A stretch of 64,000 nt of DNA, taken from the NCBI RefSeq assembly GCF_024734665.1, contig NZ_CP102931.1:2912001-2976000 (forward strand), given 5' to 3'. Below are positions 34,099 to 42,017 of the stretch, piece by piece (positions within the stretch are counted from its first letter, which is position 1; each line of letters starts with the position of its first letter). Both the position numbers and the translations under genes were made by a program. The stretch comes from Variovorax paradoxus (GTDB taxonomy: Bacteria > Pseudomonadota > Gammaproteobacteria > Burkholderiales > Burkholderiaceae_C). Under the pieces are notes generated by a model. The model saw nothing but the letters and a program-made list of their open reading frames with translations, did not search any database and was not told the DNA's origin.

Positions 34099-35148
34099 GT
34101 GAGCAGAATCAGCGATGTCGCCCAGCGGGCGGGGGTGTCGACCAGCACCGTGTCGAACGTGTTGAACGGGCGCAGCGACCGCATGGCCAAGGAGACGCTG
34201 GCGCGCGTCGAGACCGCCATCCGCGAGCTCAAGTACCGGCCCAACACCTCGGCGCGGCAACTCAAGACGGGGTACACGCCGCTGATCGGGCTGCTGGTGC
34301 CGTCGATGGCCAACCCGATGTACGGCTTCATCGCCCGCGAGGTGGAAACGCTGGCGCAGGAGCGCTACGGCTTTCGCATCATGATCGGCAACACCTACCG
34401 CGACGCCGCCAAGGAAGCGCATTTCTTCGAGGACCTGATGGCGCATGGCGTGCGCGGCGTGATCATCATCTCGTCGCTGGTCGACGAGCAGCACGTGGAG
34501 GCCGCCGCCGAGCGCGGACTGGTGGTGGTGAGCTACGACCGGCGCGCCACGCCCGCCGCATCGGGTGGGGCCTCGGTGATCGACCACGTGACGGTCGACA
34601 GCTTCGAGTCGTCGCGCATCGCCACGCAGCACCTGATCGACCAGGGGCACCGCCGGCTAGCCTTCATCACCCCGTCGGGCCGCACCATGAGCCGCAGCGA
34701 GAAGATCAACGGCTTCCTGGCGGCCGCGAAGAGCGCGGGCCTCGAGGGCAGCGCGCAGGTCATCGAAGGCATGCCGGTCGACGAATACGGCGATTCGATG
34801 ATGAGCGAGCTCGGCCGCATGCAGGCAGGGCTCATCGCGAAGTCGAAGAATCGCCCGACCGGCGTGATCGGCGTGAACGACCTGCTGGCCTTCGGCCTGA
34901 TGGCGGGTTTTCGCGATGCGGGCCTGGAGGTGCCGCAGGACGTGTCGGTCATCGGCATCGACAACGTGTTTCTCTCGACGCTGATGCACCCCGCGATGAC
35001 CTCGGTGCGCGTGCCGGTGCCCGAGATGGCGCAGGTGATGGTCGAGCGGGTGATGAGCCGGCTGTCGGATCCGTCGATCTCGACGCAGGAGTTCGTTTTT
35101 GCGCCCACGCTGGTGGCGCGCGAATCGGTGGCGCCGCCGCGCGGCTAG
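34099..35148 (+). CDS. LacI-family transcriptional regulator
   Basis: A 349-residue repressor that starts with GTG after ACAGGAAGG. The HTH and hinge (ISDVAQRAGVSTSTVSNVLN, then YRPNTSARQLK) are complete, and the periplasmic-binding-like core spans about 62-345. It lies inside the operon it probably controls, between the permease and the dehydrogenase. The perfect TGTATCGATACA palindrome before dctP is the expected operator; the effector should be the imported substrate or an intermediate. Confidence 0.93.
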   Translation: MSRISDVAQRAGVSTSTVSNVLNGRSDRMAKETLARVETAIRELKYRPNTSARQLKTGYTPLIGLLVPSMANPMYGFIAREVETLAQERYGFRIMIGNTYRDAAKEAHFFEDLMAHGVRGVIIISSLVDEQHVEAAAERGLVVVSYDRRATPAASGGASVIDHVTVDSFESSRIATQHLIDQGHRRLAFITPSGRTMSRSEKINGFLAAAKSAGLEGSAQVIEGMPVDEYGDSMMSELGRMQAGLIAKSKNRPTGVIGVNDLLAFGLMAGFRDAGLEVPQDVSVIGIDNVFLSTLMHPAMTSVRVPVPEMAQVMVERVMSRLSDPSISTQEFVFAPTLVARESVAPPRG

Positions 35149-35181
35149 TTCTTTTCTTTCCCTGAGCAGAAGTCTTTTTTC

Positions 35182-36183
35182 ATGACCACGGTTTTCGTCA
35201 GCCATCCGCAAAGCAAGCTCGCCCACTATTTCGGCGACCGCGCCGCCGCCGCCCTGCAGGCCATCGCGCAGGTGCGCTTCAACCCCACGGACACCGATCT
35301 CTCGTCGCGCGAGCTGGCCGAACTGGCACACGACTGCGACGCCATCATTTCCTACCGTCAGACGGTGGGCGACGAGGCGCTGTTCGCCGCGCTGCCGCAG
35401 CTCAAGGCCTTCGTGCGCTGCGCCATCGACATCCGCAACATCGACGTGGCGTCCGCCAGCCGGCACGGCGTGCTGGTGACGCAGGCGAGCGCGGGGTTCA
35501 TCCCCTCGGTGTCGGAGTGGATCGTGGGCGTGATGATCGACCTGGGTCGGCACATCAGCGCCTCGGCCGAGGGCTACCACGCGGGCCAGCCCGTGGTGCC
35601 GGCGATGGGGCGCGAGTTGCGCGGGAGCACGCTGGGCGTGATCGGCTATGGGCAGATCAGCCGCTACCTGTGCGATGTCGCGCTGGCGCTGGGCATGCGC
35701 ATCTTGGTGCATGACCCGTACACCGCGACAGGCCGGGCCGAGTTCGCGCAGGTGGAGCTCGACGCGCTGCTGGCGCAGTCGGACTTCGTGGTCTGCCTCG
35801 CGGCGGCCACCGAGGCGACCGAGAACATGATGAATGCCAAGACCTTCGCCGCGATGCAGCCGCACGCCTTCTTCATCAATGCATCGCGCGGCAATCTGGT
35901 GGATGAAGACGCGCTGCTTGCCGCGCTCGATGCCGGCACGATCGCGGGATGCGCTGTGGACGTGGGCCGCGCGCCCGACCAGATGCCGTCGACGCGCGTG
36001 GCGACTCACCCGCGCGTGATTGCCACGCCGCACATCGGTGGACTCACGCCGGCGGCCGTCGAGCATCAGGCGATGGAAACCGTGTCGCAGCTGGCCGAAA
36101 TCTTCCAGGGCAGGGCGCCAAAGGGCGCAGTGAACGCGGCCGAGGCTTATCGCTGGCAGCAGGCCTTCGGCGCTCGCACCTGA
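35182..36183 (+). CDS. D-isomer-specific 2-hydroxyacid dehydrogenase-like protein
   Basis: A 333-residue NAD(P)-dependent dehydrogenase. The nucleotide fold (GSTLGVIGYGQISRYLCDVA) and the catalytic Arg segment (NASRGNLVDEDALLAAL) are intact, as is H284 in TPHIGG. The catalytic Glu, normally in DVfxxEP, is missing: the protein reads DVGRAPDQMP with A264 at that place. Either another acid serves, or the reaction differs from ordinary 2-oxoacid reduction. It is 33 bases after lacI and 34 before the amidohydrolase, in a single catabolic operon. Confidence 0.88.
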   Translation: MTTVFVSHPQSKLAHYFGDRAAAALQAIAQVRFNPTDTDLSSRELAELAHDCDAIISYRQTVGDEALFAALPQLKAFVRCAIDIRNIDVASASRHGVLVTQASAGFIPSVSEWIVGVMIDLGRHISASAEGYHAGQPVVPAMGRELRGSTLGVIGYGQISRYLCDVALALGMRILVHDPYTATGRAEFAQVELDALLAQSDFVVCLAAATEATENMMNAKTFAAMQPHAFFINASRGNLVDEDALLAALDAGTIAGCAVDVGRAPDQMPSTRVATHPRVIATPHIGGLTPAAVEHQAMETVSQLAEIFQGRAPKGAVNAAEAYRWQQAFGART

Positions 36184-36217
36184 ACGTCCGATCCACACAT
36201 CCCGCAAAGAGAGCCCC

Positions 36218-37039
36218 ATGGAACCGACCCGGAATGCGCGCTACCCCGGCGCTTGCGACTGCCACGTCCACATCTACGAAGACCGCTTCCCGCTGATTCC
36301 GAACGTCGCGTGGGTGCCGCCGCATTCGCCCGTGTCGGCTTACCGCGAACAGGTGCAGCAGCTGTTGGGCATCGACCGCGCCGTGGTCGTGCAGCCCACG
36401 GGTTACGGCTTCGACAACAGCTGCACGCTCGATGCGCTGGCCCAGTTCGGCAATGCAGCGCGCGGCATTGCGCTGGTAGCGCCCGACGTGGCCGATGCCG
36501 AGATCGCGCGCCTGCACGCAGGCGGCATGCGCGGCGTGCGCTACATGATGATCGGCGGCGTGCTGAGCTGGGCGTCGCTCGAACCGATGGCCGCACGGCT
36601 GGCCAATGCCGACTGGATGGTCAACCTGCAGCTTGACGGCCGCACGATGCCCGAGCACGAAGCAGTGCTCAAGCGCCTGCCGTGCCGGCTGGTGCTGGAC
36701 CACAACGGCAAGTTCCTGGAGCCGGTGGCGCCGGATCATCCGTCGTTCCAGTCGCTGCTGCGCGTGCTCGATTCGGGGCGCGTGTGGATCAAGCTTTCGG
36801 CGCCCTACGAGACCTCGAAGACCGGCGCGCCCGGCTACGACGACGTGAGCCTGCTGGCCCGCACGCTGGCCGAGAAGTTTCCCGAGCGCTGCCTCTGGGC
36901 CAGCAACTGGCCGCACCCGGGGCGCAACCCCAGGCCCGAAAGCGCGCCGCTGTACGACCTGCTGTTTTCCTGGGCAACCAGCGACGACACGCGGCGGCGC
37001 ATTCTGGTGGACAACCCGGCGGCGCTCTACGACTTCTAG
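36218..37039 (+). CDS. Amidohydrolase, 2-pyrone-4,6-dicarboxylate lactonase/galactarolactone isomerase-like
   Basis: A 273-residue TIM-barrel protein of the LigI-like branch. Seen are the first-strand HxH (CDCHVHIYEDRFPL), the strand His in LDHNGKF and the last-strand WASNWPHPGRNP. Lactone hydrolases of this branch have Asp where N230 stands in SNWPHP. A lactone isomerase or metal-free variant is therefore possible. Placed after a TRAP importer and a hydroxyacid dehydrogenase, it likely acts on a lactone intermediate of sugar-acid or aromatic-acid breakdown. Its stop shares the palindromic CTAG with the convergent soxR. Confidence 0.85.
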   Translation: MEPTRNARYPGACDCHVHIYEDRFPLIPNVAWVPPHSPVSAYREQVQQLLGIDRAVVVQPTGYGFDNSCTLDALAQFGNAARGIALVAPDVADAEIARLHAGGMRGVRYMMIGGVLSWASLEPMAARLANADWMVNLQLDGRTMPEHEAVLKRLPCRLVLDHNGKFLEPVAPDHPSFQSLLRVLDSGRVWIKLSAPYETSKTGAPGYDDVSLLARTLAEKFPERCLWASNWPHPGRNPRPESAPLYDLLFSWATSDDTRRRILVDNPAALYDF

Positions 37040-37509
37040 GCGCCGCGCCTCACCAGCAAGCGTTGCGGCCCTTGGCCCTCGGCGCCCAGCCGGTCCAGCG
37101 GATTGCGCAGCTTGCACCGGTCGATCGACAGGCAGCCGCAGCCGATGCAGTCGTCGAGCGTGTCGCGCAGTTTCTGCAGCTGCGCCATGCGCTCATCCAG
37201 CTCGGCGCGCCACGAGGCCGACAGGCGGGCCCAGTCTTCGCGGCTGGGCGCAGCGGACGCGGGGAGGGTAGCCAGCGCCGTGCCGATGTCGGCAAGCGAA
37301 ATGCCTACCCTTTGCGCTACCCGCACGAAGGCCACGCGCCGCAGCACCGTGCGCGGATAGCGCCGCTGGTTGCCTGCAGTGCGGGTGCTGTCGATCAGGC
37401 CCTGCGCCTCGTAGAAATGCAGGGTGGACACCGTGACGCCGCTGCGGCGCGCGACCTCGCCGACGGTGAGCGTGGGGGAGATGCCGGCCTTTTGCAGTGC
37501 GTCGTTCAT
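37036..37509 (-). CDS. soxR: Redox-sensitive transcriptional activator SoxR
   Basis: A 157-residue MerR-family protein. The winged helix (TVGEVARRSGVTVSTLHFYEAQGLI) is followed by the dimer helix and the [2Fe-2S] cluster cysteines C121, C124, C126 and C132 (CxxCxCx5C), exactly the SoxR spacing. Oxidation of the cluster by redox-cycling compounds turns it into an activator. A SoxR box lies 20 bases upstream of its start and controls the divergent monooxygenase gene; no soxS is seen, as expected outside enterobacteria. Confidence 0.95.
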   Translation of the reverse strand: MNDALQKAGISPTLTVGEVARRSGVTVSTLHFYEAQGLIDSTRTAGNQRRYPRTVLRRVAFVRVAQRVGISLADIGTALATLPASAAPSREDWARLSASWRAELDERMAQLQKLRDTLDDCIGCGCLSIDRCKLRNPLDRLGAEGQGPQRLLVRRGA

Positions 37510-37528
37510 GTGGAGAAAAACCTCTTGA

Positions 37529-37546
37529 CCTCAACTTTACTTGAGG
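37529..37546 (+). promoter_or_regulatory. SoxR box within the promoter of the monooxygenase gene
   Basis: CCTCAACTTTACTTGAGG is an 18-base dyad that differs only in the centre from the classical CCTCAAGTTAACTTGAGG. It sits between a -35-like TTGACC (37525-37530) and a -10-like GAGAAT (37550-37555), with a 19-base spacer, the overlong spacing that MerR-type activators correct. Confidence 0.92.
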
Positions 37547-37608
37547 TTTGAGAATAACTTTCAGCGCGCAGGTCCTGTGCGCATTTTTCTCACCAAGGAA
37601 CCCGCTTC

Positions 37609-37947
37609 ATGCCGAACGATGCCATCGCCCTCCAATCCGGTCCCGTATTTCGCATCGACAAGTTTGTCGTGCCCGCCGAAGCTCGCCACGAGTTCATCGC
37701 CCAGATGCAGCGCATCCAGCAGACGCTGCGCACCTGGCCGGGCTGCCAGCGCACCTACGTGCTGGACCAGACCGGCGGCAGCGGCGAGTTCAACGTGGTG
37801 ACGCTGGTCGAGTGGGCAAGCGAGCAGGCCATGGCCTCGGCCGCCGAATTCGTGAAGAGGAAGTTCGCCGAGGAAGGCTTCGATCCGGTCGCGTTCACGA
37901 AGAATGCGGGCGTGCGTAGCGACCAGGGCTTCTACCGCATCGCCTGA
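37609..37947 (+). CDS. Antibiotic biosynthesis monooxygenase (ABM)-domain protein
   Basis: A 112-residue ferredoxin-like fold protein; FVVPAEARHEFIAQMQRIQQ and VTLVEWASEQA are typical of the ABM superfamily, whose members include cofactor-free quinol monooxygenases. It is divergent from soxR and its promoter carries the SoxR box, so it should be induced by redox-cycling drugs. A role in oxidising or detoxifying quinone-like compounds is the likely reading. Confidence 0.88.
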   Translation: MPNDAIALQSGPVFRIDKFVVPAEARHEFIAQMQRIQQTLRTWPGCQRTYVLDQTGGSGEFNVVTLVEWASEQAMASAAEFVKRKFAEEGFDPVAFTKNAGVRSDQGFYRIA

Positions 37948-38065
37948 TGGCCGGGAAGGACGAGCCTGTCAACTTCTCACTGACAGGCGTTGCACGGGTT
38001 GACAAGAGCCTCCTGCCGCTTTGATACTGAACCTCAAGGTTCATCATTCAAGCAAAGGAGATCCC

Positions 38066-38542
38066 ATGCAGAAGATCGTTCCCTGCCTCTGGTTCGACGG
38101 CAACGGCGAAGACGCGTTGAAGTTCTACACCTCCATCTTCCCGAACTCACGCGTGACCGACAAACTGCTCTGGGGCGACGTCAACCCAGCCAAGAAGGGC
38201 TCGCTGCTCACCGCGACCTTCGAGCTCGAAGGGCAGGAGTTCATGGTGCTCAACGGCGGGCCTCAGTACAAGTTCAACCCGGCCATCTCGATGTTCGTGA
38301 AGTGCGAGACGCAGGCCGAGGTCGACAACTACTGGGACAAGCTGCTCGAAGGCGGCGGCGAGCCCGTGCAGTGCGGCTGGCTCACCGACCGCTACGGCGT
38401 GTCGTGGCAGATTGCGCCCACGGCCATGATCCGCATGTTCCAGGACAAGGACCCGGCCAAGGCCGCCCGCGCGATGGAGGCGATGATGAAGATGGTCAAG
38501 CTCGATCTCGCCGCGGCGCAGAAGGCCTTCGACGGGGAGTGA
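38066..38542 (+). CDS. PhnB-like VOC-superfamily protein
   Basis: A 158-residue protein with the opening IVPCLWFDGNGEDALKFYTSIFPNSRV, which is diagnostic of the PhnB/3-demethylubiquinone-methyltransferase-like group of the glyoxalase/bleomycin-resistance superfamily, and the closing WLTDRYGVSWQIAPTAM. AAGGAG stands six bases before the ATG. Members are common but their substrates are unknown; they are not methyltransferases despite the old name. It stands alone after a 118-base gap. Confidence 0.88.
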   Translation: MQKIVPCLWFDGNGEDALKFYTSIFPNSRVTDKLLWGDVNPAKKGSLLTATFELEGQEFMVLNGGPQYKFNPAISMFVKCETQAEVDNYWDKLLEGGGEPVQCGWLTDRYGVSWQIAPTAMIRMFQDKDPAKAARAMEAMMKMVKLDLAAAQKAFDGE

Positions 38543-38572
38543 TCCGCCGTCGCCCCGGCCAAGGTGTGGCGG

Positions 38573-40000
38573 CTACACCAGCCGGTGGATTGCCTTCTTG
38601 CGCCACACCAGCTGGTAGTACGCGGTCTGCAGCAGCAGCATCGCGCCGAAGGTCACGGGGTAGGCGATCCAGATCCCGTCGAGCCCGATGCGGTGGCTCA
38701 TGACCCAGGCCACCGGCACTTCCACGCCGAGGATGCAGACGATGGAAATCAGCGTGGGCACCAGCACCGAGCCGCTGGCCCGCATGATCCCCGACAGCGC
38801 AGCGGCCATGCCGAAGATCACCAGGCTCCACAGCATGATGTGCAGCAGCGTCTGGGCAATCTCGATGACTGGCGCGCTGGTGATGAAAAAGCCCATCAGC
38901 GGCCGCGAGAACAGGTAGCCCAGCAGCACCAGCCCGCCGGTCAGCACCAGGTTCATCAGCAGCGCCGTCTTCGCGATTGCGCCGAGCCGGTTGGCGCGAC
39001 CCGCACCGATGGCCTGCGCGCCGAGGATCGACGCGGTGATGGCAATCGAGATCGCCGGGAACTGCACGTACGCCACCACCTGGTTCACCGCGCCGTAGGC
39101 CGCCGTGGCTTTCGAGCCGTAGCCGTTGACCATCGAGAGCAGCACCACTTCGGCCAGCGCCACGACGATCATCTGCACGCCCGTGGGCACGCCGATGCGC
39201 AGCACGGCCTTCAGCAATTGCGGCTGGATACGCAAGTTGCGCATGAACGCCGCGTCAGGCGCGAGCGGACTCTTTTTCTGGCGCAGCCGAAAGCCGAGCC
39301 AGGTGGTCGCCACGATGAAAGACAGCACCGACGCCCATGCGCCGCTCGCCACGCCGAGTTGCGGCAGGCCGCCCCAGCCGCGAATGAGCGCGGGCGTGAC
39401 CACCAGCCCGATGAGCGTTGAGATCACCAGCGTGAGCAGCGGTGTGACGGTGTCGCCCACGCCGCGCAGCATCGCGGTGGCCAGCAGGAACACGAACACG
39501 CCAGGCATCGCGATCAGCATGATGCGGGCGTAGCGCGTGGAGTCGGCCAGCACGTCGGGCGGCGTGCCCAGCGCGGCCAGCATCGGCGTGGTGAACGCGC
39601 CGCCGAACACCGCGATCACCAGGCCCATCAGCACGCCGACGGTGAGCGTGGTGCCGGCCACGGCCTTGGCCTTGGCAACGTCGCGTGCGCCCCAGGCCTG
39701 CCCGATCAGCACCGAGGCGCCGGCGCCCAGGCCGATGATGAAGGCGATGAAGAAGAACATCACCGGAAAGAAGCTCGACACGGCGGCCAGCGCGCCCACG
39801 CCGAGCATCTGCCCGACGTACACGTTGTTGAGCGTGCCGGAGAGCGATTGAAGGATGTTGCTGAGCAACATCGGCGCGAGGAAGAAAAGAAAGACCTTCC
39901 ATAGCGGGCGCGGCGCGTTCACCGGCGCCACGGGCACGCCTTGCAGGCCGCTAGGGTCGGCGCCGCTGCCGGCGCCGGTTGTCTCGGGAGTTGTTCTCAT
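38573..40000 (-). CDS. MATE-family multidrug efflux transporter
   Basis: A 475-residue, 12-segment transporter of the NorM/DinF-like MATE superfamily: LFFLAPMLLSNILQSLSGTLNNVYVGQMLG in helix 1, IGQAWGARDVAKAK in the first half and ILGAQAIGAGRANRLG in the repeated second half. It exports cationic drugs using a Na+ or H+ gradient. The start overlaps the stop of the DUF2239 gene by ATGA, so the two are translationally coupled. Confidence 0.92.
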   Translation of the reverse strand: MRTTPETTGAGSGADPSGLQGVPVAPVNAPRPLWKVFLFFLAPMLLSNILQSLSGTLNNVYVGQMLGVGALAAVSSFFPVMFFFIAFIIGLGAGASVLIGQAWGARDVAKAKAVAGTTLTVGVLMGLVIAVFGGAFTTPMLAALGTPPDVLADSTRYARIMLIAMPGVFVFLLATAMLRGVGDTVTPLLTLVISTLIGLVVTPALIRGWGGLPQLGVASGAWASVLSFIVATTWLGFRLRQKKSPLAPDAAFMRNLRIQPQLLKAVLRIGVPTGVQMIVVALAEVVLLSMVNGYGSKATAAYGAVNQVVAYVQFPAISIAITASILGAQAIGAGRANRLGAIAKTALLMNLVLTGGLVLLGYLFSRPLMGFFITSAPVIEIAQTLLHIMLWSLVIFGMAAALSGIMRASGSVLVPTLISIVCILGVEVPVAWVMSHRIGLDGIWIAYPVTFGAMLLLQTAYYQLVWRKKAIHRLV

Positions 40001-40566
40001 TGGGGAGGCCAGCCTGCGGCCGACAGTTTCTGCAGATGGGCGCGCACGTCGGCGGGCCAGGGCTCGATCAGGTTGCCGAAGCGTTGCTCTTCGCCGGCGA
40101 ACAGCGCGCGGGTGGCTTCCTCGAAGCCGGGCAGGTTGCCCGCGATCGCGGTCATGAAGCGGTAGGTGGCCTCGTGCGCGGCGCGCACGGTGTCGCGCTC
40201 GGCGTTCACGCGGCGGGCGTCGTCGACCAGCTTGCGCAGCGCGACCGAGGCGCCGCCGGGCTGGCGTCCGAGCCAGTCCCAGTGGCGCGGCAGCAGCGTG
40301 ACTTCGCGTGCGACCACGCCGAGCTTGGGCCGGCCGACGCCGCGCGGGGCATCGTCGCGGTGCTCGGCTTCGTGATCGCGCAATTCGGGCAACAGCTCGC
40401 GCAGGTCGAGGTCGAGTTGCGTGCCGGTCTGGTCGTCGAACACGAGGTACGGCCCGGGGTCGTCGCGGCGGCGCAGCTGGTCGAGCACTTCGGCCTTGCT
40501 GCCCTGTGCGACGCGCTGGAAGCCGAAGAACACGGTCAGGGTGGTGGGTAGGGTGTCAGATGACAT
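39997..40566 (-). CDS. DUF2239-family protein
   Basis: A 189-residue soluble protein. The RGVGRPKLGVVAREVTLLPRHWDWL core and the C-terminal ...FMTAIAGNLPGFEEATRALFAGE stretch define the DUF2239 family, common in proteobacteria and of unknown function. VGRPKLGV followed by LLPRHWDWL looks like the DNA-binding start of some TetR-like proteins, but the fold is not established. The ATG at 40566 (MSSDTLPTTLTV) is chosen; the frame further upstream is His-rich and not conserved in character. It is coupled to the MATE gene downstream. Confidence 0.85.
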   Translation of the reverse strand: MSSDTLPTTLTVFFGFQRVAQGSKAEVLDQLRRRDDPGPYLVFDDQTGTQLDLDLRELLPELRDHEAEHRDDAPRGVGRPKLGVVAREVTLLPRHWDWLGRQPGGASVALRKLVDDARRVNAERDTVRAAHEATYRFMTAIAGNLPGFEEATRALFAGEEQRFGNLIEPWPADVRAHLQKLSAAGWPPQ

Positions 40567-40670
40567 TCGGGTGTTTTGTTCCTGGGGGTGCCAAGCGAAA
40601 CGAGGTGCGTAATCTACTCGCTGATGCGCTCCGGCGTGCGGCATCTCGCCGCCGTACGTTGCGTGGGCGC

Positions 40671-41033
40671 TCATGGTGTGTTGTAGCCGTTCGGGCCGAA
40701 GCATTGAAGCTCTTCCTGCCAGAGTGGCAGGAGCTTGTCGAGTTCGGCCTTGCGATCGAAATCGGGGTCTTCGCGCTCCTTGATCCGGTCGATCACTTCG
40801 AAGGTGAAATGGCCGGCGCCGTGGGCGTTCCAGTCCTGCTGGAGCGCCTTGTTGCGATGAGCGGGCATGTTCAGCTCGAAGCGCGCGCGGTTCATCGCGC
40901 CTTCGACGTCGAGGCTGCCGGCCACGTAGACGCGACCGCTCAGCGTGTTTCTGATGACGAAGACGCCGGCCGGGCGCGGGGTTTCCTTGTAATGGCGGGT
41001 GAGGGCGCGCCGGGTTTCTTCAGAGAGGTTCAT
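40671..41033 (-). CDS. GIY-YIG nuclease-like protein with degenerate motifs
   Basis: A 120-residue single-domain protein. The fold's motifs can be lined up as GVFVIRNTLSGRVYVAGS (usual GIY...YIG/YVG), an AMNRAR helix carrying the Arg, and HRNKALQQDWNAHGAGHF. GIY has become GVF and the Gly of YxG is Ala, so the tyrosines thought to take part in catalysis are partly lost; the Arg and the LQxDW helix stay. Related short proteins occur widely and may bind rather than cut. Its promoter region carries two ACCCGGGT dyads. Confidence 0.78.
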   Translation of the reverse strand: MNLSEETRRALTRHYKETPRPAGVFVIRNTLSGRVYVAGSLDVEGAMNRARFELNMPAHRNKALQQDWNAHGAGHFTFEVIDRIKEREDPDFDRKAELDKLLPLWQEELQCFGPNGYNTP

Positions 41034-41043
41034 GCATCAAATA

Positions 41044-41081
41044 TTACCCGGGTTAAATTGAAATAACAATATACCCGGGTA
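41044..41081. promoter_or_regulatory. Twin ACCCGGGT dyads before the GIY-YIG-like gene
   Basis: Two near-identical palindromes, TTACCCGGGTTAA (41044-41056) and TACCCGGGTA (41072-41081), have centres 27 bases apart in an otherwise A/T-rich stretch that begins 10 bases before the GIY-YIG start codon. Such paired dyads fit a dimeric repressor site. No regulator gene is adjacent. Confidence 0.6.
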
Positions 41082-41094
41082 AAAATGAGCAAAA

Positions 41095-41610
41095 TCAACC
41101 TTCCCTGAACCGCCGCCAGCCCCGCGAAATGCGCCGGTTCAGCGCCCGCACCACGCGCCACGGACGGCTCTGGCGAACGATGGTGAGCACGTGGTCCTTC
41201 CAGGCCTTCCACCGCGGATACCAGCGGGCAAACCATGGAATGCGCATCAGCGGCCCTTCGACCAGCTGGAAGATCCGCGCGACGATGGCCGTGCCCGCCA
41301 GCTTGGCCAGCACGAGCACGGTGAGGCCCGTGGCTGCATGGCCGCGGCTGAAGAGAAAGAGAGCCAGCACCTTCACCGGAAGCAGCAGCAACACGGGCAC
41401 GAAGAAGGCCAGCACTGCGCCCCAGGGCGGCAGCCGGCGCAACCGTTCTTCGAGCGCGGCCCAGAAGGGAAGGCGGGACAGCCGTGCCGCCAGCGCAGCC
41501 AGTGGCTCCCAGCCCCACTCCTCGAAGAGCAGCAGGGGAACGATGAGCGCGGTGCCAACGGCGCGGAGCAGGGCACGCAAGACGCGCAGGACGCGCGCGA
41601 GGAATGTCAT
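41095..41610 (-). CDS. Membrane protein of unknown function
   Basis: A 171-residue protein with a hydrophobic N-terminal segment (about 10-30), a strong pair of segments near 60-85 and 90-115, and a basic, Trp/Arg-rich C-terminal third (PWFARWYPRWKAW...). The N-terminal LLLFEEWGWEPLAALAARLSRLP is seen in small uncharacterised proteobacterial membrane proteins. The ATG at 41610 is preferred; upstream residues are Pro/Gly-rich. It lies last of four minus-strand genes that encode exported proteins, but a 61-base gap leaves its membership in that group uncertain. Confidence 0.7.
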   Translation of the reverse strand: MTFLARVLRVLRALLRAVGTALIVPLLLFEEWGWEPLAALAARLSRLPFWAALEERLRRLPPWGAVLAFFVPVLLLLPVKVLALFLFSRGHAATGLTVLVLAKLAGTAIVARIFQLVEGPLMRIPWFARWYPRWKAWKDHVLTIVRQSRPWRVVRALNRRISRGWRRFREG

Positions 41611-41671
41611 CCGCGAAGGGTAAGGCAACGCGGGCCCGCGGCCGTCCGGCGCGCGGGCCAACGCCGCCTGT

Positions 41672-42001
41672 TTACTTCTTCTCCGGCACGAAGAAGAGGT
41701 ATTCGCCGCGTCCCATCTCCGGAGTGATCTCGTAGCCGGAGCACAGGTCGCTGGCGCACTGCAGGATGATCACGCGCGGCCAGATCGTCGCGGCTGTCGG
41801 AAAGCCCGGCAGGTACTGCGGCACGTGCCACACGCCCAGGGTGCCGACCGGTTCGGCGTTTTCGGTGCCCCGTGCGTTCTGCAAGCCGCTGCCCATGTTC
41901 ATCCGCTCGATGCGCAGCACCGGAGGCGAGGGCGCGGCCGCCGCAGCCGCGACTGTCGCCGTGCAGCAGGCCGCCAGCCAGAGGATTACGGTCCTGGTCA
42001 T
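41672..42001 (-). CDS. Small exported protein of unknown function (third gene of secreted cluster)
   Basis: A 109-residue protein with a signal peptide (MTRTVILWLAACCTATVAAA, cleavage near the Ala run) and a mature part of about 85 residues: VLRIERMNMGSGLQNARGT, a VWHVPQYLPGFPTAATIWPRV stretch and two Cys in QCASDLCSGYE, probably a disulfide. I do not recognise the family. It follows the 273-residue exported protein by 16 bases and should be co-transcribed with it. Confidence 0.7.
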   Translation of the reverse strand: MTRTVILWLAACCTATVAAAAAAPSPPVLRIERMNMGSGLQNARGTENAEPVGTLGVWHVPQYLPGFPTAATIWPRVIILQCASDLCSGYEITPEMGRGEYLFFVPEKK

Positions 42002-42017
42002 GTCAGGCTCCACGCGG

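Noticed and set aside
31243..34650. A 1135-codon minus-strand frame opposite the TRAP operon
   Set aside because: Composition is Arg/His/Gln-heavy and unstructured; the plus strand encodes intact DctP, DctQM and LacI.
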